A stretch of DNA of 64,000 nt from Pterobdella sp. o SKG-2022. Its lineage: Eukaryota > Annelida > Clitellata > Hirudinida > Piscicolidae. Both the position numbers and the translations under genes were made by a program. This document shows, piece after piece, positions 23,741 through 60,560 of the stretch. Every line of letters starts with the position of its first letter. Position 1 is the first letter of the stretch. The notes below the pieces were generated by a model. That model was not told the origin of the DNA. It saw only the letters and a program-made list of their open reading frames with translations, and ran no database searches. The stretch covers positions 20,834,283 through 20,898,282 of the forward strand of contig OZ038321.1 in NCBI GenBank assembly GCA_964035795.1, given 5' to 3'.

Positions 23741-26128
23741 ACATTTTAAAAAATTAAAGTATAAATATAATTTTATTCGAGCTCTGAAACGTACAATAAG
23801 AAAATTTCCAAAAGAGGGAGAACCTCAAAATAATGGTTTAAGAGAAAAAAATTATTGTTGTTATTGCTGATGAACGTTGTTACAAACTACTGAGAAAATA
23901 TGATATGGAGAATATAAAGATCCGTCGTTTGGATTAGTGTTATGAATAACAGCATAGTTAATTATAAATTTTAAAAACGTGTGTTAATCCATTTGTAGAA
24001 AAAAAAGAATATGCATTGAAGTTAGCAACCTAAATGAATAAAAATTACTATATTGAGAATGTGTAAAACTTAAATTAGCATTATATGTAGCTAAAATTAT
24101 GAACATTAAATGAAATAATATAAAATTTGACGTTGTCATTATAGAAGGAAACCTTAGCATCATTAAAAGTCATTTTATCTTCATATGAGGGATACAAACC
24201 CATGTGTAATATCATGCGAGTAGATAGTTTGAATGATGGATTAAAAGACAGTTAATTATACAAAATTAATGATAAATGGTTTAAGCTTATCTTGGAAAAA
24301 TTAACTGTTTATAATAATTATATCCAGAATCAATACATATAACTAATTAATAACAAATGGTGAAACATATTATCATAAGAACCATAAGAAAATGCATATT
24401 CGACCAATAAACGCCTATACACAACCAGAAAATAGCCATAAAAGTAATAACCTGAATAATAAACTAATTGTTATTGAGTTTACAATGGAATATAACTCAT
24501 CATGCTTGAATATTGATGAACAATGTTATCAAACTGCTGAAGAATAAAGGTTGACCATACGTTAAAGACATAACAAACAGCCAGGAATATCAATTGGATG
24601 TGCAAAAGACGAATAATGTGATGAAACTAGATTAAAAAACCACGAGTCTTCGTTAGAAATGTCAAGTTAAACTGAATTCACACAAGCAAAAGTTAAAGAT
24701 TATTTTGTTTGTGATACCCTATTATTATTTATATAGATACCCTATGAACATCCGTTTAAAGTGTGAGCAAGAGGGGTTGAAATAGCTTTAATGATAAGTG
24801 ATAAAAGCAATGTTAATTTTCAAGAGTGTTTATACAACCAGTGAATTAATTCATTTATAAAACATTAGTTTGGACCAAAAAAAGCAATAAAAAATAAAAA
24901 TAATGTTGAATAAAGAATGAAAAATAATTGAATACCAAATTAAAGCTATTAATAAAAATAAATTTCAATGTTTTTCAGCAAAAATAAACAATTTATATTG
25001 TAATTCGATATCGTTTTATTGAGGTTTCATAGTTTTTTCATAATTGACCTGTATAATGCTTCTAATATTTCAGTTCATATACCATAAGATCAAACACAAT
25101 AGAAATATTATTTTTACAATAACCATTATTGTTATCTATACTTATGTTGTAGATGAAGTTGAACAAACATTCAATCGCATATGCCTCATGAAAAAATATC
25201 TCAATGGGAAAATTTGAAAAGATAGCATAGAAGTGAGGGAATATTATGTAGTAATAATGAAAATATTAACCAAACCCTTGGTAAAAAACGTTTTATAAAA
25301 AGGATTTGATTGATTAAGAAGTTGTAGAAATTTCAAATAGTAATGATAATAAGAACGAATGAGAAAGTTTGATTTTTATATTATTATTTGAACAATTATT
25401 GATTTGAATGAGAATTGAAAAAATTGAAGAGAATGTCCCTTATAATTAGCGTCAATAACCTTGTTTATTGTCACTTTTATTATGAGTATTTCTACATCAT
25501 TACTATTATTGTTATTATTTACTTAATTAATAATAAATATAAACAAAAATGTTACATAGCAGGTATCAAATGCTTGTGATTAATGCAAAACTTTAATCAA
25601 CACAGAATCATGTGAATACTAATGAAAGAAACAAAAATAGAAATAATGAAAAAGTTCAATAATAAAAACAAAAAGCGATAATTAAGTAGAACAGACTACC
25701 CACAAAAAAAATCCCAAATATTAGCAATAAGCTCTAATCCTCTTTAAATAATCAGTAAAAGTAATCATAACTAAAGACGATAACTATTACTTTTATTAAT
25801 ACTTTTTTCTTCAACGTTTTTCCACATAGTTGTGTTATTGATATTCAGTGCATAGTAAGCGAGGCAAGAAACTAATGGAAAAAAGACTGAAAAGGTATTG
25901 AATCGATTTAAACTAATAGGTATCAAATTTTGGATGAAAAATTCATTTTAATCTCTGCTTCCTAGAACATGAAAAATAAATTAAAACACCTGAAAAAATA
26001 AAGTTAAATAAAAGATGATTTATAAATAAACAAAAAAATATTGAAAACAAAACAAATTGATAGCACTAATTCCACGGAAGACAACCAACGCAAACTCCAA
26101 GCGGAATAAAATCCGAAGCGACTTCACT
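23741..26128. other. AT-rich stretch downstream of the EF-hand gene
   Basis: No gene seen. A 30-bp stub near 25285-25315, ending AAAAGGATTTGATTGATT, equals the 3' end of LINE B. The sequence otherwise has no readable content. Confidence 0.45.
25285..25315 (+). repeat. Solo 3' end of a LINE B family element
   Basis: TATAAAAAGGATTTGATTGATT matches the 3' terminus of LINE B at about 15580-15602. No upstream LINE sequence precedes it, so it looks like an extremely 5'-truncated insertion. Confidence 0.5.
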
Positions 26129-48903
<22,775 letters not shown>

Positions 48904-50163
48904 CTTGTGATCAAAATATTAATTTAAAATATTTTCAGATATATATTGAAAAATTTATTTAATGAAATAATTTAGTCAACTACTCATTATAGTTTTTCAT
49001 TATCAATATTGTTTAGGTATATATAATTTGGGGTTTAAAACTTCGAAACAAGGCATTTATTTCTGATAGGTGAAAAACTTCATGAAATTTTCAAAAAATC
49101 AACAAAATGTACATGAATGTAGTGTGAATTTGTCTCATCCGTCAAGTATATAAGCTTATGAGTTTTTAAATTAGTTATGAAGTTACATATTTTTAATATT
49201 TTTTGTACATGAAGAACTCAAAAAATATGAATAAAAATATACTTTTATACGTCATGATTGCATTTTTTATGCTTCAGTGATAAAGAAAAACAGATAAACA
49301 AAAACGGAAAAATCAAAGCCACTAGTATTTATTCAAAAGAAACTGCATTTTCGATGAACGGCCTTATCATAAGCATCAAGAAGTATACAAAGAAAAATAT
49401 GTTTAACGTAATTGTCTATGTTATAAGATATGGTATTAAAAGCCTCAGAATGCTAAATTTCAGTGATGTTCTTCAATTTACCGTTGTATATGTGTAATGT
49501 ATAAATGTACACAAAACCTTTATTTTGAAAATATTCATTCCATATACTAAGTACATGAAAAGTGAGATCTTGTTGCAAAAGCGTTTTATCATTTAAAAAA
49601 ATGTTATTCCCAACCTCATATACATTTTCTTTTCTACTGTATTTATTATATTATTAAAAAATTTCAAAAAAACTTTTATAACGTAATAGAACTGACGATA
49701 GTTTTTTGAACCTATCTTTTCACATATTTTTAAAACACACAAAATTTTTTTTTCAATCCGTCCATCTACTTCACATACACTCACACACGCATTCATCCTC
49801 CAATCATTCATCCATCCGTCTATCCATCCATGCATTCATTGGTCCATAGAATTTCCTAAGCCTTTTAATTTTCTCTTGAATGAAGGAGTATAGAAAAAAA
49901 AATATCCTAAGCCATTAGCCTTGTTACTTGAGTAATAATAATAATAACAATACCAATAATAATAATAGTAGAATGAATGTAAAAACTTTTGATATCAAAT
50001 GCGTTTCTATTTACTCTTGATGCGAAAAGAAATGAAATTCGAAATGTAAAAGCTGAGAATTGTTACTTTTGCAATAATGATGAAAAAATCATAATTATTG
50101 AATTTAATTACTAATATTTTTCTTCTCATTTGAACTTCACGTCTTAAATTGAAACCTTGATAC

Positions 50164-50190
50164 CTTTTGAGTCTGCCACGAATAGCTTGA
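50164..50190 (-). CDS. Candidate 27-nt microexon upstream of the EF-hand gene
   Basis: Minus strand. Acceptor TTATTCAG|TCAAGC and donor AAAAG|GTATCA flank 27 bases that read VKLFVADSK in the phase that joins directly to the exon at 48903, where G plus AT gives Asp. The result resembles an EF-hand entry helix and continues DLKVTFRAFD. Both splice sites are good, but the exon is tiny and could be chance. Confidence 0.35.
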
Positions 50191-51819
50191 CTGAATAATT
50201 AAGAAAGCAGCATGAAATATTAAAGTGCATCAAAAGCCTAATAAATATAATGATTTTTAAAATGAAATGAATCTAAATAGAAGAAATGACAATGAGACCA
50301 ATGAAAACGCTTGATAGGTATAAAAATTCTTGATAACACCATATATGATAATAACATCATTATAGCTAGTAAAGAGTTTTACTAATGTTCTACTTAAAAA
50401 CGCACAAAGTACAGAAACGATTTTGTAATGATCCAAAACTTCTTGCACGATCTCCATTGCTTAGATACAAGTGAACACCTATTGTTTTAGAACCCATTTG
50501 TTTAACAAAACATCTCGCAAGTTGTTATAATGGTACGATGCTTTTCAGTAAGTATTCAGTAACAAGTGAGGCATTAAAACATAACCTGATTAAACCATTT
50601 AAACAGCTAATTTAGCAAATGAAGAAATGATTCATTAAATAAACCTAAAAGTAAATTTAAAAACTTAAAATTTACTGATAACAGCGATGTATTATTTCGT
50701 CCCATCGTTGGTCAAACCCACGACCCGCAAATGTTTAATTCATGCCATGACACTTGCGCAAAAAAATTTAAAAGAAAAAGAGAAAAAATTCAAAGTCAAC
50801 ACAACGTTAAGTTTAGATATTTCAAAGTTATGCATAAGTTTTTTACAGAAACTATTCCCGCTGTATAGGAGTTTGAAGTGATACATGAATAAATATTCCA
50901 ATCGTATCAAATTGATTTTAACGCCGTTAGTTTGATTCATCAAAGATTTTTGCAAAAATTTAGATTTTGAAAAAATCCACAGAAAAGTTGGTAGAAAATT
51001 TGCTTAAAAAAACGTAATCTCTTATGGATCGTGTTGTATTGAAGACCTTTCACCCTTGAACCCAGTTCTATGTGATGTTTTAACCGATTGAAACCCTACT
51101 ATAAACATAGAAACTATACAAATATATAAATATTAAATAGAAGACCAATGTATGAAACTCAACTTGAATAACAATATTAAAAGGTTAATATGAACATATG
51201 AAGGTTTGTTTTTGAAAGCTAATGATGATGTATTGGTCACAGCAAAAAGCTTTGTTGAAAAAATACTTGATAATCAAGTGTCGAATGGTTAAAGTATTAA
51301 CTACAAACAATACGACAACTTGATGATTTGACAGAAAATCAAAAATCTTCGTTATAAACCATTAAACCATTACTTAAGTAGATAGAAAACTTCGTGAACT
51401 AATGAAATTGTCTACCATTGCTTATAATCTTATTACAATTTTGGCAGTTCCTTTTCTAAAAGTTTTGAACTCGTAATATTACAAACATTCAAAGATTAAT
51501 TTATATGATTTAAAATATGCCACCGATGATAGTCGAAAAATACCCCATCTACCTTATATGTCTGCATCAAAACATTTAATCATACCCTTTTTTATGACTG
51601 CATCGTCAACGAAATTGTTAATACAGTCGCATAAAACTTCAATGATGAGAGTCGTTATAATTATATAAAACTATTATTTTTAAATAGTTCACAACTATAT
51701 GATATTTAAGTATCTTTCCGCTATCATCAACAATACAACCACAAAATCAAAGTTGTTATAAGCAAAACTACCACTCATTGTATTATAACCAACCCACCGT
51801 CATCACAACCACCATTCTC

Positions 51820-51900
51820 ATCCTCATCATCATCATCATCACCACCACCATCACCACCACTACCACCATCATCATCATCATCATCTCATCATCATCATCC
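51820..51900 (+). repeat. (CAT)n/(CAC)n/(CAA)n tract
   Basis: Trinucleotide tract of CAT, CAC and TCA units, about 45 bp upstream (on the minus strand downstream) of the candidate exon 51943-51977. Confidence 0.85.
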
Positions 51901-51942
51901 AGAGCTACTGAAAATCATCTTAAGGCGCCTTGAATGACTCAC

Positions 51943-51977
51943 CACCAAACCCAGCTTCATCATCCTCTCCGCATCAC
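51943..51977 (-). CDS. Candidate further upstream EF-hand exon
   Basis: Minus strand. Acceptor TTTGTCTCTGAG|GTGATG and a strong donor GTG|GTGAGT enclose 35 bases reading DAERMMKLGLV. This resembles the helix before an even-numbered hand (compare QAEDMVRMV in hand 2). Its end phase does not match the candidate at 50164-50190, so another exon would have to lie between them. Confidence 0.3.
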
Positions 51978-53139
51978 CTCAGAGACAAATCTAGCAAAAA
52001 GGACTTAAAGCCGATTATTTGGTGTTCGATAGAATGGACATAATATCAATAAAAAAGTAAAATTCTTCTTATAAAAAAAATTCCTTGATAAAAATGTTGG
52101 GAACACTAGATATTTCTTTTTATTGTAAAACATCAGATAAACATAGTGAAAATATTCATGATAAAAATGAAAGGAAGGAATATTCATTAAACATCTATAA
52201 AACCATCCCGATTTCCTTAATAAGCCACACTTGGTTGGAAAAAACTTTAAAAGGAAGATTTGATAGATTTTGTAAATAGTGAAAGAAATCACACAAAAAG
52301 AAAATGTATGTTTTGAGCACAAAGTTGGAATGCTAAAGACTTCTCAGCAAAAGGAAGTGTACAACTTTATTTTTTTGAAGAGAAATTTGATTTGAGGCTT
52401 TTTCTTGAAAGCGAGAAAAAAAGTGAGAAAAGTTAAGCTTTTTAAATTTATTACAGAACAAAACTTGTCTAAAACTATCAATTACCCAGAAGAAATACTG
52501 CTGCTGGATATATTTTTTTAAAAATTTTTACTGGAAATTGTATTTTTTCAATTTTCATAAAAAAATAACTTAATTTTTAAATTTTTTATGGTTTTTTCAA
52601 TTAGAAAGAAAAGTTCATAGTAAAAAAAAACTTGAAATCACTATGCTTTCACGAGAATTTTCTTCAGCGCATATTATTATCATGCGATATGGGTGAAAAC
52701 AGTAGCTTTGACAAAAAAGTAAATTGAATAGGTCTGAAAAATGCGAAATTTGGTTGAAAGTGATTGAAGAGATAAATAAGAAAAATAGTCTGCTGTTTTT
52801 TTTCGAAATATTTGGAAATTTTTGAATCTTTATTAACAACCACAGGATAATATTGTTTGCAAAAGTTGAATAAAAACGTGCTTATTTTTTTGCTGATTAA
52901 CTCTATCAATACTTTTTATTTGACTGATATTTTCAAGTTCTGATGATTAATCCATGGTTCTTAAAAATATATTATTTTTAATTATTTATATATTTTTTAT
53001 TATTGATATCGTTAGACAAACAAACCAACAAAGAAAGTGTTTTCTGAAGCTCAAAAGCTACATTTTCTAAGACTTTGGTGCTGAGTGACAGGAAACTACT
53101 AGTTATTATATGATTATTATTATTATTTATATTTGTTGT

Positions 53140-53245
53140 AGAAGTAGAAGTGATATTGGGAGTAGTATTAGAAGTAGTAGTAATAATGGTAGTAGAAGTA
53201 GTAGTAGTAGTATTAGTAATAATAGTAGTAGTCAGAGTAGTAGTT
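53140..53245 (+). repeat. (AGT)n/(AGA)n-like tract
   Basis: Imperfect AGT/AGA/AAT trinucleotides, similar to the tract at 40585-40705. Confidence 0.8.
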
Positions 53246-54103
53246 TTAGATTTATTAATATTAATATTAACCTATTATTAGTATCATATTTTCAATAGTA
53301 ATAATATCATTTATTTATTGTTATACACATAAAAGGTTCTTTTTGTCCAACAAATCCTAAGAGAAATTCACATGAACTAGCGGATGTTCTTGAGATAAAA
53401 GCAAGCAGAAAAAATACATAATAAATGAATACTTTGAGAAAACCAAATAATGGATAACATACAAATTTTTGATTTTTTTCACATTCTTTATAACGCGTAT
53501 ATGAATGCATTGATCTTTATGTCTCAGGTGATGGAGGCTCAACTAATTAGCGCGCTTTCAAAGTGTTCAATTAAATAAGGTTTCGTTGTTAGCACGCATG
53601 TGGGTAGATAGGTGGATTGGTGAAGTGTTAAGTTAGGAAGAAAGACTAATTGATGGCTGTGTAATAAAATGGATTCAAGTGGATTAATGGGAGAAAGAGC
53701 GATAGATGAATGAAATGAAACAATGAAAATACATTGGAATGTACTAATGGATCAAAATAAAAAGAAAAAAATCTGGAATAAACTAAAATTATTTAAAAAT
53801 AGTCGAAGGCATAAAGGTTAACAGATAAATATGTGACGAAGAGGGAAAAATATATTGTAAAAATAAACAGCAAGGTACAAATACTTGGAAGAAGCCTTAA
53901 AAAATAGTGGTTGAACTAGATTCCTATGAAATTCTTACATTGTATAACCGTCTAGCGTATTTCAAAGTCTTCAAAAGCTATTATGGGAAAATTTAAAACT
54001 AATTTTATTTATAAACAAAAATAAAAAAAAAGAAGGCATGATGGAACGGAAGTTCGGAAAGATAAGAATGACAAAATAGATCGTAAAATACCCACGAGGT
54101 GAC

Positions 54104-54772
<669 letters not shown>

Positions 54773-54775
54773 CAA

Positions 54776-56501
54776 AGGTGAGTTGGATGAAAGCACTAGC
54801 AGATCAAATATGGAAGAAAGAGGCAGTACTACGAGACTGGAAAAATCAAATAACCATACCGGTATTCAAAAAAGGACAAAAATCTGATTGTAAAAATTAC
54901 AGAGGGATCGCTATTTTATGCGTCACAAACAAAGTAATCAGTAGAACGATATTAAACCTGCTTATTCCAGTATTGGACTCCCAGCTAAACGAAAGTCAAT
55001 GTGGCTTTCGATCAAATAGGGGTTGCAGTGACCAATTATTTAATTTACGAATAATACTGCAAAGAGCCAAAGAGTATAATATACCTCTATACCTATCCTT
55101 CATTGATCTGTGCAAAGCATATGATTCCATAAATCGCAATGCACTATGGAAGCTTTTGCGTCATTCATACAACCTGCCAAGCAAAATCATAAACATCATA
55201 AAAGCCTTCCATGAAGAAACTCAAGGAGTAGTTAGATATGAAGGCCAAACTTCCAAAGAATTTCCAATAAAATCAGGAGTAAAACAAAGCGACATACTAT
55301 CTCCTTTATTGTTCAATCTATATCTAAACGCAATTATAAATAGCGCATTAGAAAACCAAAAGAATATTAGAGCAAAAATTATGTATAACATCAAAGCTCC
55401 TTTAATGAACAACAAATGTAAGATAGTCGTACAACAGTGCAACACCTCCTATACGCAGTTATAATCGGTACGAACTATGAAGAATTGAACTGTCTTATGA
55501 ACACAACAGAAAACAATTTGAAAATTTTTGGTTTGAAAATAAACATTGACAAAACAAAACGAATGACAATATTGCCAAAAAAAACTCCTAGTAGCAATTT
55601 TTTGAAAAACATAGAAGAAGTGAAACAATTCAAGTATTTGGGAGCCATTTTTACAGATGAAGTAGAACTAAACGCAGAAGTGGACGCTCGAGTCAATAAA
55701 GCATCAATAGCTTTTGGATGCTTAAATAAACTGGTGTGGTACCAGCCTGCAATCAAACACAGTACAAAATTCCGACTGTTCAAAGCTGTGATATTCCCTG
55801 TTTTATTATATTCCTTGGGCCCCACTTAATCATCACATTCAACGTTTAAATACCTTCATCAATCGCTGCATACAAACAATACTTGGTCTGTCGCTTTTCG
55901 ACAAATTAAGAAATACTGACCTAAGAAGACGTGCAAACATCGAACGCGTTGAAACAATACTCCAGCGTAAACGACTTAGATGGCTTGGCCATATCGAGAG
56001 AATGGAAAATACACGTCTTCCAAAACAATTATTAGTCAGTAAATTCGAAGAAGGTAAAAGACCTCATGGAAAACCACGTCAAAGATGGCATGATGTTATG
56101 AATGCTGACCTAAAAAGCCTAAATATGGTTTCATCATGGAGAACTAAAGCCTTAAACAGAAGCCAATGGCGAAAAGAGGTCAACGTTAAGTTGAATGCGT
56201 TAAACCAGTTCAAAGAAGATAAAGAAAAGGACAAAAAGGACCGCAAGAAAGAAAACTCAGAGACTATAACAGATCTTAAATGTCTTCAATGCAACAAGGT
56301 CTGCCTTAACAAGACTGGTTTAGCAAATCACATCAGACTATCACACACCACTGACTTTCAAGCAACAATAATTTGTCAATTCTGTGGTAATAAATTCAAA
56401 AAAAAAGGAATGCCGAATCATAAGAAGAAATGTCAAAAAACAGCAACACATACCCTTTCTGCACCTGCCTGAAGGTGGATGAATGCAGCTGAAAATCTGA
56501 A
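54776..56501 (+). mobile_element. LINE D, 5'-truncated, bracketed by TCTA arrays
   Basis: Plus strand. It starts inside the RT domain (WKNQITIPVFKKGQKSD, NYRGIAIL), continues with CGFRSNRGCSDQLF, the palm box SFIDLCKAYDSINRNALW and GVKQSDILSPLLFNLYLN, then breaks frame near 55430. The catalytic box is LLYAVIIGTNYEEL: the YA is present but the two Asp are gone. The thumb follows (NIDKTKRMTILPKK; QFKYLGAIFTDE), then after a frame change RLRWLGHIERM. The C-terminal tail has one C2H2 finger (CLQCNKVCLNKTGLANHIRL, then SH) and a second of CCHC type (CQFCGNKFKKKGMPNHKKKC). The stop is at 56470. It is recent by its long frames but cannot mobilise itself. Confidence 0.92.
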
Positions 56502-56694
<193 letters not shown>

Positions 56695-56699
56695 CTCTA

Positions 56700-57684
56700 C
56701 CATGAAACTTCTTAGCTTAAAAAAACTTCTTTTTATACGTATTTTAGAATTTGTATGGTAGATCATTAATTTCCTTTTAATAATTCATTTTTTTCTTTTT
56801 TTGTATACTTCTTCATAACACATATTCATCCTTTCAAACCCAACTTTGCAATTAGACTAACATAAATCAAAATGGAAAAAATTCAATTTTATAACTTCCT
56901 AATTTATCTTTTTCGTACAACTTAAAGATAATTGCACGATATTTAGTGTGATTATGTCATTAAAAACATTTTGCGAAAATTCTCTTATTCACAATAATAT
57001 TACATTTTCACAATATTCATACAGAAACAGTTTCAAACTTTCAATTCTTTCATTTTTCACTTTGTTAGGCCTCAGTAATAAATGTATTTGTATTTAGTTG
57101 TTTTTTGGGGTTTTATTGTACTATATTATAGAATAGGTCTCAATTATTTTCGATTATGTGAATTTTTCAACTAAAATCATCAATTAAGAGGAATACATTT
57201 ATTGAGAAGCAAAAGCTATAATTTTCGATAAGTTTAGCCTTATCACATATAATGTGAATTCTTCATTAACAATATAACAGTATTTTATGGCACTTTTGCT
57301 AATACATTTTTATAAGTTAATTTCATGCAATATTATTCAATAATAAAAATAATTCCCTTCAATACAGCATAATTTATTCAATGTTTTTTCATTAATTTAT
57401 TCATAGTTATTTTATACTTTTATTATGTTGAAGACTCAAGATAAAGAAATCAACAGACAATTAACCTTTTAAGAACTCTCAAGTATATTCACTTTAATTT
57501 TTTTATATTACAATATCATAATCATATGATATTCATATCATCAAAGTAAAATAAAATATAATAAAACAAAAAAGTATAAAGTTTATTACGCTACACAGCT
57601 TTTTCATTTCAAAACCATCATCTGCTTTTTAAAATCGAAAAGCTTTGTAGCCAAAAAAAACTTCAAATCCATGTGTTTTATTTA
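56700..57684. other. AT-rich stretch between LINE D and LINE E
   Basis: No gene. It contains one arm of the foldback family at about 57190-57256 (TACATTTATTGAG, AAAAGCTATAATTTTCG, ATAAGTTTAGCCTTATCAC). Confidence 0.5.
57190..57256. repeat. Foldback/MITE-like family, single arm
   Basis: Shares TACATTTATTGAG, GCAAAAGCTATAATTTTCG and GATAAGTTTAGCCTTATCAC with the element at 44938-45035 (in inverse for the last part). No second arm is seen beside it. Confidence 0.55.
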
Positions 57685-60560
57685 ACATCATCCTCATCGT
57701 TTTGCGTCCGTTTCCATGCTAGCATGGGTTGGACGGGGTCTCATAATGGCTCTTTTCCACAATCTACGGTCTTGGGCAAGTTCAGAATAAACTTTCATTT
57801 TTCTAAGATCGTTGCTTACTAATTGGGGCCAGGATTTTTTTGGTCTACTTCGTTCTCGTTTACCCTCTACCACGACGTGCCCGCAAGCACTTGCTGGGCT
57901 ACCAGCATCCATCCTCATTGCATGCCCAAACCATCTCAGCCTATTTTTTCGTAGCGCCCTATCGATGCCTGGAATTCCCAGTCTGTCCTTCAATTCATCT
58001 GATGATCTACCACTCTTTAAGCTCACATTGCACATTCACCTGATCATCATTTTATCAGCTCTGGATATTCTAGTAATATCTTTCACTTTAAAAGACCAAG
58101 TCTCACTGCCATAAACCATAAAACTCCTGACGCAAGCAGCATATAAACGCCTTTTTGTTCCAAGTGAAATGACCCGACTGGCTAACAGAGTTAACAGTAC
58201 CCTAAAACTCTTCCAACCAGACTTCACACGGGCAATAGTACTAGCATCAGCTCCACCAACAGCACCAATCATATCTCCTAGATAACAAAATTGGTTAACC
58301 ACTTCATATTTATTTCCATCAAATTCAGCGGTCTTATAATCAACGTCACTATCTTGAGGATCTAAACATGCCTTACATTTGAAGTTTATGGCAGAAGCCA
58401 ATTTGCTTTTAGGCCACTACAGCGTTTGTGAAACCAATGGTTACATAGAGTGCAAAGTATAGAGCTGACGCCAACACCTTTTAAACACACTCCGCAAGAA
58501 TTTTTTCCAGACTGGAAACTTGGATTATGATTTAGAGCGCTGACCTTAACCTTCGTTTTTTTCATGTTCACTGAGACCTCTGCTTTCAATATTGGTTTTC
58601 CAAGAACAATAACTACCCTCTAACTTTTATAGGCTTTTAGCAATATTCACTAAGTCATCAGCATACAACAATTTCCACAAGGACCTATTTCTGCATTCAC
58701 TAGATAGCGCTTCTAGAACAATCATGAAGAGTGAAAGACTAAGTACAGAACCTTGTTGGACACCAACTTTCACACTAAACTTGTTACCTAGCACATTATT
58801 TATTCTGACTACTGTAGCTACCTGAATACATAGCCATGACCATCCTTACTAACCACTCCATCACCCCAAGCTTCCTCGAGGACCAATTAACAGCTTTTCT
58901 TGGAACTCTATCGAAGGCTTTTTCTAGGTTAACAAAGGCAAATTACAATTTTTTATTATTGCCAAGATACCTTTCTTGCAACTATCAAGCTATGAAAACA
59001 GCATCGATGGTACCTCTACCTGGCATGAATCCGAACTGTAAATCGATACTTACCTGTCCTCTAATTTTTTTCTCAATAACCTTTTCGAAGACCTTCATCA
59101 AGTGCTCCAAGAGTATCAAACCTCTATAATTCCCTCTGTCAGTCGCCTCACCCTTGTTTTTGAAAAAGTTGAGGATCACGCTCATATTCCAGTCTTCAGG
59201 CATTTTATATTCATCTAAGATACCATTGAAAAGGTGTCATACGGCTAATGCCTACTTCACCAAAAGCTTGCAACATTTCTGCAACAACCCTAGAACTACC
59301 AGATGCTTTATCACTCTTCATTCTGCCCAACACTCTTCTCACTGTGTCTATTTCTATTTTAGGCCGTGGTCCAACTTTGGGATCGTTTAGTGCTAATGAC
59401 TCCTTATTCCAACCAAACGCCTCATTCAATAGACGTTCATAGTGTTGTTGCCAGGCAAGTAGCTTTTCATTTTTGACACAATTCTCTCCAATGATATCAC
59501 GGTTAGTTGCACACATATGCTTTGCTATTTTGAACACTTCTGTTCTATTGTCTTCCCTTCATAGAACTTCACCAAACCTCACCTGCTCAGCCACTCTTCT
59601 AGCATCGTATACAGCTCTTGGCAGCTTTCTTAGCAAGTAGATATTTATTTTTACTATCACCATTTTGCCAACATTTCCAAGCTGCGCGTTTTTCTTTAAC
59701 GACCGCAGCAACAATGTCATTCCACCTCAATGTGACTCTATGTCTGGGTGGACCTTTTGTCCAGCCACAAACAGTATAAACTGATTCTAATAAATCTGCC
59801 TCAAGTGACTTCCACATGCTTTCGACATCCCAAATTTTATCTATTGTAGAAGATTTATCTCTAATGTGGGATACGAATGGATTTCTGATTGAGGTCTCTT
59901 GCAATCTCCACACTTTCCTTTTTGGGACTAAAATTTTTCTATAGTTTTTCATGGGCCCCACTAATATGTCACACAGTAGCAATTGATGCTGTTGCACAAC
60001 CTCTTCCCCAGGCACCACTTTTACATCTTTGACAAATTTTCTGTGTTGACTCTTGACCATAATATAGTCAATCTGGGTTCTAACAGTACCGGAAACATGT
60101 GTTACTAATCTGCTATCTCTTTTCTTAAAAAACATATTACATACACACATATTTAAAGCTGCACCTAGCTCAAGGATTCTTTAACCTTTTTGATTTCTAG
60201 TCCCATATCCGAAACCCCCATGAACAACCTCATAGCCATCACTAAACCGCCCTACATGTCCATTCAAGTCACCACCCAAGAATACAACTTCGTTCTCACT
60301 TAGTCTGGATAGAGAAGAAACTAGAAGTTCATAGAATTTATTTATATCTATTTCTGCTAATCCTTGCTGTGGCGCATAAGCTGAGACAATGGTTATAATA
60401 AGCTCCCCAATCAAAATCTTTAAGAACATTAACCTGTCATTAACCCTATTGACTTCCACTATTTTATCTACCGAAAGCCCTGCTAACCAAAACACCCACA
60501 CCCCCAACCTCAGTACTAGTCCCAGACCAAATAAACTTGTAATCAACCACAATAATAATT
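57685..60560 (-). mobile_element. LINE E, nearly complete from endonuclease to 3' end
   Basis: Minus strand. Endonuclease boxes SAYAPQQG, GGDLNGHVG (near 60260), TQIDYIMV (near 60065) and QQHQLLLCDI are present; the N-terminal part of the domain is missing. The RT follows with all core boxes: NYRGL, FGFMPGRGTIDAVF, FAFVNLEKAFDRVPR (near 58910), VGVQQGSVLS (near 58750) and LLYADDL (near 58650). Then a Cys/His knuckle (CGVCLKGVG, ILCTLCNHWFHKRCSG), FCYLGDMIG, VYGSETWSF and RLRWFGHAMRMD. The frame ends near 57694 with a 3' tail containing CATGCTAGCATGGAAACGGA. Only a handful of stops and shifts break it (for example at 60180, 59595, 59210 and 58985). It is the best-preserved LINE here. Confidence 0.93.

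Larger units (their letters stand above)
48904..54103. other. Upstream region or 5' introns of the EF-hand gene
   Basis: AT-rich. Apart from two candidate exons (50164-50190, 51943-51977) I see only simple repeats: a (CAT/CAC)n tract at about 51820-51900 and an (AGT)n-like tract at about 53140-53245. No promoter or start codon for the EF-hand gene could be fixed. Confidence 0.4.

Noticed and set aside
50400..50460. Frame MEIVQEVLDHYK as another EF-hand exon
   Set aside because: It has an acceptor-like CTAAG but no donor that gives a phase compatible with the neighbouring candidates, and no loop residues.
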